A stretch of DNA of 64,000 nucleotides, taken from Rehmannia glutinosa. Taxonomy: Eukaryota; Streptophyta; Magnoliopsida; Lamiales; Orobanchaceae. Position numbers and translations under genes: made by a program. This document shows, in pieces, positions 1 through 12,017 of the stretch. The notes below the pieces were generated by a model that saw only the letters and a list, made by a program, of their open reading frames with translations, did not search any database and was not told the DNA's origin. The stretch is taken from assembly GCA_016081115.2 (NCBI GenBank), contig CM071930.1:34115641-34179640 (forward strand), read 5' to 3'. How positions within the stretch are numbered: the stretch's first letter is position 1; each line of letters begins with the position of its first letter.

Positions 1-517
1 AGATGTGCTTGACAAAAGAACTCTCCTCAAATCAGTATGCAAAAACTCTCATCTGGAGATAAAGTGCAAAGGAAAGGAGAACTGCACTTGCTCATCTTCG
101 TCTTCCCAAAAAAAGATCAGAAAGATCCAGAAGAAGGCGAAAAGAAATAAAGCCTATCGATTCTTCAGAAGGAAACCATTCAGAAAGAAATCGACGAACA
201 TGTGTTTCCTTTGTGGAAGAAAAGGGCATTTTGCAAAGAATTGCCCTAACAAGAAGGATAAAGCAGCAAAGTTGGCATCACAAGTATTCCAGCTTAATTA
301 TGCCAACACAGATGATGCTGATATCGAGTCCTTATTTTCTGAACAAGACGAGCAAGATGAAGACACTGCATTTACAATACAATATTCTACTGATGACGAA
401 GGACCAGAAGAAGAAGAAGAAGATTCATCCTCCAAGCTCCCAATTTTTATGATCAAGTCACAACCATCACTCAAGACCAGTTCCTTGATCCAAGAAGGGA
501 TGCCGTATCCAAATATT
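1..517 (+). pseudogene. Viral coat-protein C-terminus with CCHC finger (E1, left part)
   Basis: The window opens inside a caulimovirid polyprotein. A Lys/Arg-rich stretch precedes a zinc knuckle CFLCGRKGHFAKNC (C-X2-C-X4-H-X4-C, 203-244), followed by an acidic Asp/Glu/Ser tail. In this virus family such a finger sits near the end of the coat protein and binds nucleic acid. The frame is open from about 5, but homology to the other copies (for example 15,835-16,310) stops at 517, where LINE L-A begins. The protease that should follow is missing. The upstream coat region lies outside the window. Confidence 0.88.
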
Positions 518-2842
518 AAAGATTGACATCCGAAAGGCATTTGATACAGTTAACTGGGGCTTCTTGATTCACGTGTTACGTCGCTTTGGTTTCTCTGAAG
601 TGTTCATTCACCGGATTGAGATCATCCTTCGATCTTCCGAATTTGATCTGTGAATGGGTCGCCAATGGGTTATTTATCTTGCTTTCGAGGGGTTTGATAG
701 GGGGATCCATTATATCCTCTGCTTTTTTTCATCGCGGAGGACGTTTTGAGTAGATTGGTCGAGGACGCGGTCAACAGGAATCTACTTCAGCCTTTTCGGG
801 CGCTAATCGGTGGTTTTCCCCTCATCCATTATGTATGCGAGATGACATTATGATTATGTGTGGGGCATCCTCGGCGAAAGCACGTGCCATTATTCAGATA
901 CTTAACCTCTATGCAGGCATGTCGGGTTAGATTTTCAATCCTAATAAATCTAAAGTTTTTTTGGAGGCCGGGGTTTCCAATCATGTGTGAGGTCGTATTC
1001 GGGGCGATTCGGGATGCATATGGACACTTTCCCTACAATCTACTTGGGGCGCCCCCATCTTCAAGTGGTGCGCCAAAGTGGCCACCTTCAATCCATTTTC
1101 GACAAGATTATTTTCAAGTTCGAAAGGTGGAAAGGTTCTCGCTCTGTCTATTGCTTTGGTCGCATTTGTTTGGTGAATTCGGTGATTACCAGCTCCTTTG
1201 TGCACACGATGATGGTATACAAGTGGCCCCGAACTTTGTTACAAAGAAATGGAAAAGGCAATGCGTAATTTCATCCGGGTAGCGATGTGAACTCGAAAGG
1301 ATCTGTGGTGGTTAATCGGAGCCGTTGTTGCATGCGGCGGCGGGAAGGTGGTTTGGGCGTACGGTCTATTGTGGTCGCCAACAATGCTTTCCTTATGAAG
1401 TTGGGATGGAAGATTATGACTTCAAACTCTTTGGTTTACAACATCCTCCGTAGGCGTTTCTTGGCTTCTGATGGATCTCCACGTCGTTCTTTCATCCCCT
1501 CTTCCATCTAGAGAGGGATTCACCGGGAACTCGGGTTTCTTGGAGGATCGCCGGATTCCGGGATGCAATTCCGGAGTTTGATTCTGGCTGGATAATTGGT
1601 TGGGTTACATCATTGCTGATAGGATTGGGATTCCTGAGGAGTACAAGCACTTATTTCGACATCGCATCTCGGATTACTTTTATGATGGGACATGGCACTT
1701 TACTTTCTCATTCATTGAGGCTTATTTGGATATGGTCCGAGATATTGTTAGAGTCCCCATCGCTCCAAAGATCGCTCGGATACGGGTGTGGCTTCACTCA
1801 CGATGATGGTTGTATCACTTAAATCGCTACACATTTACTCGTCCTCGCGCCCAACGCTTCATTGGGGTTCCCGGATTTGGTCTCCTCACATGCGGAAAGA
1901 CGTTCGATTGCGGCTTGGCGGGCTATCCACAATCGTCTTGCGGTTTTAGACGTGCTGCGTTCGCGTGGCTCCTTCACAGGACCCTCGGTTTGCGGTCTTT
2001 GTTGTGCTAACAATGAATATGTTGATCATTTATTTGTCTCTTGTGGTTTTGCGAGGCCCTATGGCATGGATTTTTGATGCCTTTAATATCAATTACTTTA
2101 GGGCTTATAGCTTTAATGAATTTAAGTGCGTTTGATGCGTTTTCATTTCATGATCGTGGGCTTTCTTTGGCGCTTTTTTTCCGTTTGGCTCATCCGGGAA
2201 ATCGAAATGACTTGACCTTCAACAACAAGACTTGGACATCCTACGCCTTCGTGTCCTAATTCGAGTCATCTTCCTCGACCGAGGTTGCATGCAAAATGAT
2301 CAACAGACCTCTTCATTCTCATGAGACTTCGTGTTCTGGGTGCCCTAGACAGCCCCCTCAAGATTGTGCAGTCACTTGGCGTAAACCTTTGCCGGGATGG
2401 ATCAAAGTTAACACAGACGGTAGCTACGGGGGCACCCGAAAATCTCACTTTTCCGTGTCTTTCGCAATCGTAGGGGTTTTTTCGCGGTGCTTCGTGGAAC
2501 GATGTGGTTTTGGTTTTGCTTTTGAGGCGAACTTACAGCGGCTATGCGGGCCATCCAATACGCGCGTCCTCGAAGGGTTGGAACCAACTATGGCCGAGTC
2601 GGACTCGATGGCATGTGGTGGAGTTGTTTGAATAAGAAATCCATTTGTGTTCCTTGGCGCCATTTGAGTATGTGGAGATACACTCTCCACCTTCTTTCTC
2701 AAATGGATTTTGTGGTCTCGCACATCTTTAGGGAAGGAAACCGGGTAGCGGATATTCTAAGCAAGTCGTCGCAGGTGGATACGTGGTGGGGTTCGCCCCC
2801 AACGTCCATTATCCAGTGCCTCACTCAGGATTATGTTGGCTA
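518..2842 (+). pseudogene. LINE L-A ORF2 remnant: RT end, zinc-binding region, RNase H
   Basis: Broken frames carry, in order, the RT palm remnant, the post-RT region (a patch GGLGVRSIVVANNAFLMKLG near 1,340-1,400), a zf-RVT-like Cys/His segment (CGLCCANNEYVDHLFVSCGF, about 1,992-2,050) and an RNase H domain beginning GWIKVNTDGS (about 2,395) and closing with SHIFREGNRVADILS (about 2,718). RNase H at the end of ORF2 is typical of plant L1 elements. Many frameshifts coincide with lost CAG/CTG trinucleotides, so part of the damage may be consensus error. Confidence 0.85.
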
Positions 2843-3003
2843 ATCGAATTATAGGTTTGTTCCTTAGTGCGTCGCATTTTCAGTCTTGTCGGCTTTTGGG
2901 GCGCTTTTATCATGGGGGGTACTCTTTTTCCTTCCAGGGGTTTTTCCCACATGGGTGGGTTTTACCTTGGAAGGTTTTAACGAGGCCCCAACTATTCAGC
3001 CAT

Positions 3004-3088
3004 ATGGTCGGCTTGTGACCATTTCGTTATTTTCTTTTGTCTTTGTTAACAGGCTTTACTTTGGTTACCTGATCAGCCTGTGATCAGG
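3004..3088 (+). other. Two 3'-UTR hairpins of LINE L-A
   Basis: Two inverted repeats with similar loops lie just before the A tract: ATGGTC/GACCAT (3,004-3,022, loop GGCTTGT) and CCTGATC/GATCAGG (3,068-3,088, loop AGCCTGT). The second recurs in L-D (52,988-53,008), L-G (63,644-63,664) and, with a paired base change, L-E (55,633-55,653). A role in recognition of the RNA by the LINE RT is an inference. Confidence 0.65.
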
Positions 3089-3139
3089 AATACTCTTTTT
3101 CATTTCTATATATATTATCGCATTTTAAAAAAAAAAAAA

Positions 3140-4440
3140 GAATGAAGATGTGAATGCTACCAAGGCCACTCATCCAGGAATGACTCCAGAAGAGCTGAAC
3201 CTTGCGAGGCAAGAATGCAACCAACTCTTAGCACTTGGACTCATTGAGCCCACAAAATCAAACTGGGCTTGCCCTGCATTCTACGTCAACAAAAGAGCTG
3301 AACAGGTACGAGGAAAAAAAAGGCTTGTTATTGATTACAAAGCTCTTAACCATTTCCTCGATGATAAGTCCCCTTTACCTAAAACTCAAATGCTTTTTTC
3401 CCAACTCTCTAAATCCCAAATCTTTTTGAAGTTTGATTTGAAGTCAGGTTTTTGGCAATTGGTTATTGTCCCAGAGGATAGATATAAAACTGCTTTTTGC
3501 CTTCCTACAGCCCAACACCAATGGATAGTCATGCCATTTGGTTTGAAGTTTGCACCCTCCATATTCCAAAAAGCAATGACCCAAATTTTCCAACCTATCC
3601 TACATACCACCCTAATCTACATTGATGACATCTTACTGTTCTCATCAAACAAACAAGAGCATGAGACTTTGCTACACCAGTTCTTGGACATTGTTCAATC
3701 ACATGGTATCATGCTATCCGAAAAGCAGAGCTCTGTCGGTCAAACAAATATTGAGTTTTGGGAATGAAAATAATTGATGGAAAGTATCAACCAGCCAAGA
3801 CATTGCTCGGGAATTGCTAAAGTTTCCAAAGAAAATTTGTCAATCAAAGAGATTCAACAATTCCTTGGAATTGTTAATTATATCGTAGACTTCATTCCGA
3901 TTGCTTTATACACTAGCCAACTTTCAAAGATGCTTAAGAAGAATGATCCACTATGGGGATCATCCTGATCGAGCAGTTCAACAACTCAAGCAAGTATGCC
4001 GAATCCTCCGCCATTGAAAATTCCAAGTACAGACAAAGGATTCTCCGGATCGATGCTAGTGATGAATATTGGGGAACCATTTTGCTTGCAAAAGAAGATG
4101 GGAAAATCTTTTATTGTGGACACGCAAGTGGTCACAAAGATTCGAGAAGCATTACCATGTCTGTTTACAAAGAAATCCTTCTTTGTGAAGAATGGGATCA
4201 AGAAGTTTGAATTTCATCTTGTTGGTCACCATTTCATAATTCGATGGACAATACATCATTTCCAAAAATTATGGAGCTTAAGAACAAGGGTGTTCCGAGA
4301 AACAATTGTCTTTGCGACTTAAAGATTGGTTTTCCAAGTATCGATTCACGCTTCAACATATCAAAGGAAATCACAATCTTGTTCCGATCATCCGCCCGCA
4401 TCACAACCATTACAGTTAATATCTTCGAAACGTATTTTCT
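3140..4440 (+). pseudogene. Viral reverse transcriptase and RNase H (E1)
   Basis: Viral sequence resumes right after the L-A tail. The RT shows motif A FDLKSGFWQL, motif B MPFGLKFAPSIFQ and the catalytic YIDD (3,618-3,629); the frame 3,150-3,767 covers them without a stop and keeps the Trp codon (KSNWACP) that is a stop in E2. A frameshift follows near 3,767. The RNase H (about 4,015-4,440) keeps the first Asp (RIDASDEYWG) but is broken by frameshifts at eroded CAG/CTG sites. RT and RNase H would copy the terminally redundant viral RNA into DNA. Confidence 0.88.
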
Positions 4441-4443
4441 CAG

Positions 4444-4798
4444 TTATATTAATGGCATATCCTGAAGGCCAAATTCCCCCCACAAAAACACCTTTCAAAA
4501 ACCTAAGTGATTTGCAAAACTATGCAAAACATTTTATGTTTTATCACTTAGCCAAGTTTGTTGTTCAAGTTAATATCCCTTTCGAGAGGGCATGTTTTTA
4601 TCCAAGTAAACCTTTTTATGGGATCCTTACTATTTCCACTACTACTCCTATTCCAAAACATGGTATGTGGTATTTGTGGTGTCTTTCCACCCTTTACTAT
4701 CATTCAGTGGAAATGCCAGTTAGAAGTACTTTATCATTCCTCCAAAATCCAGTCAACCAGTCATCCAATCTTTGGACTTTTTATGAATGGTATGACAA
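4444..4798 (+). pseudogene. Viral C-terminal domain, first part (E1)
   Basis: Downstream of the RNase H the frame continues (MAYPEGQIPPTKT, then FMFYHLAKFVVQVN) into a conserved domain seen in every copy here. I do not recognise its function. The frame 4,326-4,817 links the RNase H end to this domain without a stop, which supports one polyprotein. LINE L-B interrupts it after GAATGGTATGACAA; it continues at 11,522. Confidence 0.75.
4783..4798 (+). repeat. Target-site duplication of LINE L-B (left copy)
   Basis: The 16 bases ATGAATGGTATGACAA here recur exactly at 11,506-11,521, directly after the A tract of L-B. Removing L-B and one copy restores the viral sequence seen at 31,664-31,680. Confidence 0.93.
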
Positions 4799-4931
4799 TA
4801 AACAACCACTGATATAGATTTTTCTCTCTCTAAGATATTTTCTCTCTTCGAATCTGGACCTGGAAGAATGCTCTCATCGTTGTTTCGTCGATCATCTACC
4901 TCCGATCACCATCTTCTCTGATTTTTCAATC

Positions 4932-7139
4932 ATGGACGCGTACTTATTCCCTGAGATTGAGCTGTCTACCACTCCGCTTAATGCTACGTTCAAAGATGCA
5001 ACACAACAACCCCATGGTTTCAGATCGGCGAAGGTCTCTTTTCAGACATCGTCCTCTCATTCGATCACGGAACTGCCTCCTCCAGCGGGCAACGACCAGA
5101 GGGATGTCTCTTCCATGGTCGTCCCTTCCTCTTCCCTCATCCAAGCAGTGGTCCCCACCATGCCTAGGGATGATTGGACGACCACCCCCATGGTGGAACA
5201 AGAAGATGCTCTCTCTATGATGGTCCCCCCCACCAACATGCAACCTCATGATGCTGCGGTCCCCCCCTATCTTTTTGGACATCCTCCCTTGAAAAAGTGA
5301 CGCCCCCACCTATTTCTTGTAAGTTGGCATCCCATTTTGAGGGTATTGTGGTCCCCTCCAAGCCCTCTTGGGCGTCCACAATTGATAAGGAGCGGTCCCC
5401 CCAATTCTTGTAAGATGGCAGCACCTTTTGAGGGCATTGTGGCCCCCACCAAGCCCACTTGGGCGTCCACAATGGAGAAGGGAGCGGTCTCCCCTAATTT
5501 TTGTAAGAAGGCAGCCTCTTTTGAGGACATTGTGGCCCCTTCCAAGACCTCTTGGACGTCCTCAAGTGATCAAGGTTTTGCTGGCATTCTAGGCACTCCA
5601 TCCAACCATGGAGATCAAGGAATGTCACCGCCTCATTTACCGTGCAATTTTACCTTTGCCCAAAAGGCCACAGTACACACCACAACATGGATTCTACTAC
5701 GCATGCCCAAGGTAATTTCAAAACATTTTCACATGTGGTTTCCTGATCGCCAATTCCATTCCTAAACCTAGGTTAGAAAAGGCGATTATTATTCTCACAC
5801 TATTGATGAACATATCTATCAACAACGTCTCATTGAATTCTCTTATTCATTAATTGGAAGAGTGATTTTAGGAAAGGAAATAAACCATGGGCAACCATTA
5901 TGTTACACAAACGCCTATCCAATTATGGGGAATTAAAATCGATCGAAACTAATCCCCTGGTAAGGGATTTTTGTGTTAAGTTTTATAATGCGCAGATCGT
6001 GCTCGAGCTTATGCTCGTATTAACTGGCAAAATCAACCCGAACGATCCGCCTCTCTCCATGGGTTCCGATTTCAATCCATACAAAGTGCACACGCCTATG
6101 GCAAGTGTTTGGGTTCGTATCTTCGAGCTTAGTTTGGAATACTCGATCCTAACACCATCTTTGGGATTGCCAAAGTGCGATTGGGAACCCAATACAAATA
6201 GACCAACGATCGCCGGATGGTTCTCTCGGGTCACTTTATCCGGGTGTTGGTGGATATTGATCCGCAAAGCCATTGGAGGATCACATCATGGTTGAACGAG
6301 TAGGTCGGTGCTCTTCGTGTCAATAGCGTGCGAAAAATTGCCTCAATTTTGTTCGAAAGATATCACGACATTCGACAAATCTTTGCCGTGTTACTCGATA
6401 ACTCAACCAACTACGACAGCGTGCCCTCTGATCGGGGGACAACATAGACCTCGACACCTCTTTGTCGCCTTAATAATACGGCAATCCGGATACGTAGAAA
6501 AGCGTGCTTCTCGACCATGGACGCCCCCGCACCAACTACTCGCCCTAGTTCTCGCGCAGAGGGCGATCCAGGGTGCGCAGGTTTATCGTCCCGTGCGGAC
6601 AAGGTAAAGGAGTTGATGACTCAACGGGAAAGATGGGTTCGGCTATGCGTGCGAGTTCTCCTACCGCGCAATAGTCGGTTGCTCTACGGATATCCACCTT
6701 AATAACACCTTTGCGCTCTTGGTTCGGGACTCCCCCAGGACCCGCCTTCCCCAGATTGCCAGGCCAATTATCCTGCTATGGAGTCATCTCCCAAGGCTAA
6801 TACTTCCAACACCGCACGGTCTCCACTATTATGCCTCTTACGGTTCAAGATCCTTTGGGGAAGCTTATTCGAGCCCTTAGCCGTGCCTTCCGGATAGCTC
6901 CTTGGACTCGGCCAAATATAGAATTCTCCCGAGTGTTGCGTCGGTCCGTCCGCCCCCACTTCATGACATTATTATTGAACCGAGCGCCAAGAACCACATG
7001 AGATGAACTTTGCGGCTTCCAAGAGATGGGCGATTATGCGGATGAAATGGGTAACTCTCAATCGCCGAATCTTCAATGCACCACATGCCGCTTTTACCGT
7101 GGCGGTCGACACGGGCGCCACCTCCCCGCAGCCTCAATG
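4932..7139 (+). pseudogene. LINE L-B ORF1 (nucleic-acid-binding protein)
   Basis: The first ATG after the 5' UTR is at 4,932 (MDAYLFPEIE). An N-terminal low-complexity region holds tandem 91-93-bp repeats; a DUF4283-like domain follows (SLIGRVILGK near 5,850, then PWATIMLHKR), then a degraded CCHC knuckle near 6,345, a basic tail, and a stop (PQPQ then TGA) overlapping the ORF2 start as ATGA at 7,137-7,140. The better preserved homologue in L-F (61,650-62,460) confirms the domain order. ORF1 of plant LINEs binds the element RNA. Confidence 0.8.
5244..5600 (+). repeat. Tandem 91-93-bp repeats within LINE ORF1
   Basis: Nearly four copies of a unit containing TTTTGAGG, ATTGTGG, CCAAG, TTGG and TGTAAGA blocks; successive TTTTGAG starts at 5,335, 5,426 and 5,519 give periods of 91 and 93 bp. 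Translated, the unit carries an EGIVAPTKPTWAST-like block of about 31 residues. The 93-bp period keeps frame and the 91-bp period does not, so one unit carries an indel. Confidence 0.8.
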
Positions 7140-10100
7140 AATTGCATCTTCCGAATATCCGGGATTGGGAACATTGCATCTCGTAATGTTCTTAAGGCTT
7201 TATGTCACAAACATAAACCTTCTATTTTAGCCATTTGCGAACCTAAGGTGGACATTTCATCCGTTTCGGATTCTTACTGGAGTAGCTTGGGTCTCAGGTT
7301 TGTTGCTCAAAGCTTCCGGGCGAACGGACGCCCCGATATTTGGGTCCTATGCGATGCGAGTATTTTTGTCCAAAATCAGGTTTGGTCTTCCTCTCAATGT
7401 ATTATTTTGCAAGTTCAAACTGGCTCTATGGTTTTCCATGTTGGTTTTGCTCATGGCTTGTGTGATCATGTTGCTCGTCCGCGCCTTTGGTTGGATGTGA
7501 GGAATTTGGGTCTTACTGATCTGTTGTTTATTGGGGATTTCAATGCTGTGTTGGGACATCATGAGCGTTCTGGCAGTAGTACCTTATCCCAGGCTTCTTG
7601 TCAGGATTTCAGGGACTTCTTGGAGGATGTAGGTTTATTTGCGGTGCCGACTACGGGGAACTCATTTACTTGGTGCTCCCCCCGAAGGCCTCTATCTCTC
7701 CTTCAGGCTAAGTTGGATCGAGCCCAGCAACCTCGTCAATTCTTCTCTTTTGGCAAGTTGTTAAGGGCTTAGTTCTTCCTCGCATTGGCTCCGATCACCA
7801 CCCCATTCTCGGTTTCTTGTTCTAATCCCACTATCATGGGTCCGTCTCCTTTTCGTTTTCAGCGCATGTGGATTCATCACGACTCTTTCCGAAATATTGT
7901 GACTACCTCTTGGGCGATCCCGTGCGCATCACATAATCCTTTGCAACGCGTCATGTGGAAACTCAAGAGGTTGAGACAAACGATTAAAGTTTGGAATAAG
8001 GAAGTTTTTGGGGATGTTAATCGTCGGTGGATTATCGATGGAAAGGGTTCGCCGATTCAGCAGATATTGAATCCGACGGTTTCACCGAGGCTCGCAGGAT
8101 ATGGAGTTGGAGGCGCAATCGGCGCCTGTCTCGCACGTTGCTCATGCGAATGGAATTCCTTCACAGAAATCACGATCGGATTGGTTAAAGGATGGAGATC
8201 GTAATACGCATTTTTCCATCGTCATTTGCCGATTCGAAATGGGCGCTCACGGATACAAGGTTTGATGGTTGATGGTAGTTATACGAGAGGACCCGGTGGC
8301 TCTTGGGAATCACATTATCTCCTTCTATACGGACCTCTTCGCGGACACGGGCAAACCACTTCGACTACACTGGGTCGATAATCTTATTTCTCCGATAGTT
8401 AGCATGGTTGATAATGCACTTTTGACGGCTATTCCTTCGAATTAGAAGTGAAAGAGGCGGCATTTGATATGGGTTTGGACATGCCCCCAGGCCCGCATTT
8501 TTGCTGGGAGATTTTATCATCATTTTTGGGATCTCATTTCGAGGAGGTGGTGGCCGCTATCCGTTATTTTTTCGTCACGCTTCCTTCCCTTTGGCGGTCC
8601 GAATGCCGCTTTATGGCACTCATCCCAAAACCAAGGAAGCTAATGTGGTGGAAGACTTTAGACCGATCGTGATGAGCAATTTCCTTTTTAAGATTATTAC
8701 CAAGATTCTAGCGACGCGGTTGGGCTCAATCATCTCTTCTTACTTGTCACCTACCCGGTTTGGCTTTATCCCTGCGGCGGATCCATGATTGTATTGCGTT
8801 GGTCTCGGAGGGGTTCAATATTTTACATAGGTCGTAATGATGTCAATATGATCTTAAAGATTGACATCCCAAGGCATTTGATACGATTAATTGGGGCTTC
8901 TTGATTCACGTGTTACGCCGCTTTGGTTTCTCGGAAGTGTTCATTCACCGGATTGAGATCATCCTTCGCCTTCCGAACTCTCTCCCTTTGAATGGGTCAC
9001 CAAATGGTTACTTCTCTTGCTTTCGAGGGGTTCGACAGGGGATCCGTTATCTCCTCTCGCTATTTTGCATCGCGGAGGACATTCTCGAGTAGATTGGTCG
9101 AGGACGCGGTCACGAGAATCTACTCCCGGCCTTTTCGGCGCCTAATCGTGTGGTTTTCCCCTCATCCATTATGTATGCAGATGATATTGTGATTATGTGT
9201 GGGGCATCCTCGAGCAATGCACGTGCTATTATCCGGAAACTTAACCTCTATGCAGACATGCCGGGTCGATTTTCAATCCTAATAAATCTAAAGCTTATTT
9301 TGGAAGCCGGGTTTCCAATCATGTGCGAGGTCGTATTCAAACGACATCGGATGCATATGGGCGCATTCCCTACATCTGCTTTGGGCGCCCCATCTTCAAG
9401 GGTGCGCCCAAAGTGGCCACCTTTCAATCCATTTTCGACAAGATTATTTTCAAGTTCGGAAGGTGGAAAGGTTCTCGCTCGCTGACGATTCTGGCCGCAT
9501 TTGTTTGGTGAATTCAAAGATTACCGGTTCCTTTGTGCACACGATGATGGTATACAAGTGGCCCGAGAACTTTGTTACGACAAATGGAAAAGGCTATGCG
9601 TAATTTCATCCGGTCCGCGATGTGAACTTGAAAGGATCGGTGGTGGTTAATCGAGCCGTTGTTGTTTGCCACGGGCGGAAGGCGGTTTGGGCGTCCCTGG
9701 TCTATTGTGGTCGCCAACAATGCTTTCCTTATGAAGTTGGGATGGAAGATTATGACTTCCAACTCTTTGGTTTACAACATCCTCCGTAGCGTTTCTTGGC
9801 CTCATGGATCTCCACGCCGTTCTTTCATCCCCTCTTCCATCCGGAGAGGGATTCGCCCGGATCTCGGGTTTCTTGGAGGATTCTTGGATTCCGGGATGCA
9901 ATTCCGAGTTCGATTCTGGGCCGATAATTGGTTGGGTTACATTATTGCCGATAGGATTGGGATTCCCGAGGAGTACAGCACTTATTTCGACATCACATCT
10001 CGGATTACTTTTATGACGGGACACGGCACTTTACTTTCTCATTCATTGAGGCTTATTTGGATATGGTCCGAGATATTGTTAGAGTCCCCATCACTCCAAA

Positions 10101-11235
10101 GATCGCTCGATACACGGGTGTGGCTTCACTCGATGATGGATGTATCACTTCAAAATCCGCTACACATTTCTCAAGCGTCCTCGCGCTCCAACTCGCTTCA
10201 TTGGGGTTCCGGATTTGGTCTCCTCACATTCCGGAAGACGTTCGATTGTGGCATGGCGGGCTATCCACAATCGCTTCTTTGCTTTTAGGCGTGCTACGTT
10301 CGCGTGGCTCCTTCACAGGACCCTCGGTTTGCGGTCTTTGTTGTGCTAACAATGAATGTGTTGATCATTTATTTGTCTCATGTGGTTTTGCAGAGTCCCT
10401 ATGGCAGTGGATTTTTGATGCCTTTAATATCAATTACTTTAGGGCTTTTAGCTTTAATGAATTTCTGGTGCATTTGATGAGTTTTCATTTCAGTGATCAG
10501 GTGGGCTTTCTCTGGCGCACGGCGGTTCTTTCTGGTACTTGGCTCATCTGGGAAATCAGAAATGACTTGACCTTCAACAACAAGACTTGGACACTGGAGG
10601 CGGCTATCCTACGCCTTCGTGTCCTAATTATGGAGTCATCTTTCTTAGACCGTGGTTGCATGCAAAATGATCAACATGACCTCTTCATTCTCCGCAGACT
10701 CCGTGTTCCTGGGCGCCCTAGACAAGCCCCGAAGATTGTGCAGGTCACTTGGCAGAAACCTTTGCCGGGATGGATCAAAGTTAACACAGACGGTAGTCTA
10801 CTACGGGGCACCCGAAATCTCACCGCTTCGGAGTTTTTCGCAATTGTAGGGGTTTTTTCGCGGGTGCTTCGTGGAACGATGTGGTTTTGGCTTTGCTTTT
10901 GAGGCGGAACTTACAATGCGGCTATGCGGGCCATCCAATACGCTTCCTCAAAGGGATGGAACCAACTATGGTTGAGTCGGACTCGGCCTATGTGGTGGAG
11001 TTGTGCGTAAGAAATCCACCGGAGTACCTTAGGCGCCATTTTAGTATGTGGAGATACACTCTCCACCTTCTTTCTCGAAATGGATTTTGTGGTGTCGCAC
11101 ATCTTTAGGGAAGGAAACCAGGCAAATGGATATTCTTAGCAAGTCGTCGCAGTGGATACATGGTGGGGTTCGCCCCAACGTCCATTATTCAGTCCCTTAC
11201 TCAGGATTATGTTGGTCAATCGAATTATAGGTTTG
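7137..11235 (+). pseudogene. LINE L-B ORF2: endonuclease, RT, RNase H
   Basis: ORF2 begins MNCIF at 7,137. The endonuclease-exonuclease-phosphatase domain has CEPKVD, LLFIGDFNAVLG and GSDHHP (about 7,780-7,806); the RT has FRPIVMSNFLFKIITKILATRLG and the catalytic YADD (about 9,170-9,185); then come a zf-RVT-like region (VCGLCCANNECVDHLFVSCG, near 10,327) and an RNase H starting GWIKVNTDGS (about 10,768). The frame 7,026-7,772 preserves most of the endonuclease; the rest is broken. The endonuclease nicks target DNA and the RT copies the LINE RNA from the nick. Confidence 0.9.
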
Positions 11236-11505
11236 TTCCTTAGTGGCCGCATTTTGAGTCTTGTCGGCTTTCGGGCACTTTTATCATGGGGGGTACTCTT
11301 TTTCCTTCCAGGGGTTTTTCCCACATGGGTGGGTTTTAACTTGGAAGGTTTTAACGAGGCCCCAACCATCCGACCATATGGTCGGCTTGTGACCATTTCG
11401 TTATTTTCTTTTGACTTTGTCATCGCTTTACTTTGGCTACACCGATCACTGTGATCGAATAACCTTTTTCATTTTTATATATATTTCGCATTTATTAAAA
11501 AAAAA

Positions 11506-11521
11506 ATGAATGGTATGACAA
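11506..11521 (+). repeat. Target-site duplication of LINE L-B (right copy)
   Basis: Exact repeat of 4,783-4,798, following the L-B A tract; viral sequence E1 resumes here. Confidence 0.93.
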
Positions 11522-11992
11522 GATTCAAAATTGGAAAGAAATGTTACAAGCGAAATGGATCGTAACAAAGATGTCCTGCATTTATACATTGTCATGGTAC
11601 TCCACTGATATTTCACAATGGGAAAAGGGTATCGATTTATACCGACATCTTTACATTTTAAATGGAAGGTTTTCCCTGGATCAATCACCAACCAACAGCC
11701 TGACGTTAATGAATTATGCATGCATCTCCTGGTTCTTAACAAGATTCCACCAAACCCACCTAGACCGGAGCCTATATATACATCACTCGTGATAAGTCCA
11801 TGTGTTGATGAACCCGAGTCAAGTCACCAATGAGAAGATAACCAAGAAAGCGACACAGATACTCCAATGTTCGAGCCAGATTCCCAAGACCCATGGCTTG
11901 TTGAAGATGAAGACATAGATTGGGACGGCTTTGGATTATTTTGGACAGAACCTTGGTCAAAGGAATACTACGACAACCACAACAGTCCATGA
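11522..11992 (+). pseudogene. Viral C-terminal domain, second part (E1)
   Basis: Continues the domain interrupted at 4,798 and ends in an acidic tail (CVDEPESSHQ, then DEDIDWDGFG) before the stop near 11,992. Similar tails are in E2, E3, E4 and E7, so this is the genuine polyprotein C-terminus. Its function is unknown to me. Confidence 0.75.
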
Positions 11993-12017
11993 TGGAAGGA
12001 TGGTGTCAGCACTGTAT

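Larger units (their letters stand above)
518..3139 (+). mobile_element. LINE L-A, 5'-truncated L1-type retrotransposon
   Basis: The element begins inside the reverse transcriptase region (KIDIRKAFDTVNWG, from about 520) and ends in a 13-base A tract (3,127-3,139). It is closely similar to the 3' part of LINE L-B. The upstream third (ORF1, endonuclease, first part of the RT) is absent, as expected for incomplete target-primed reverse transcription. The host sequence is viral copy E1. No target-site duplication is visible; about 0.5 kb of viral sequence is missing at the insertion point instead. Confidence 0.9.
4799..11505 (+). mobile_element. LINE L-B, full-length L1-type retrotransposon
   Basis: A 6.7-kb element with a pyrimidine-rich 5' UTR (4,799-4,931), ORF1, ORF2 and a short A tract (about 11,496-11,505), flanked by a perfect 16-bp duplication. 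It is the only full-length LINE in the window, and its 5' end defines the family start. Both ORFs are heavily frameshifted; many shifts coincide with eroded CAG/CTG sites. It interrupts E1, so it is younger than that viral insertion. Confidence 0.93.

Noticed and set aside
4944..5309. Minus-strand 121-codon frame over LINE ORF1
   Set aside because: Shadow of a Pro/Ser-rich repeated coding region; no homologue in the other LINE copies.
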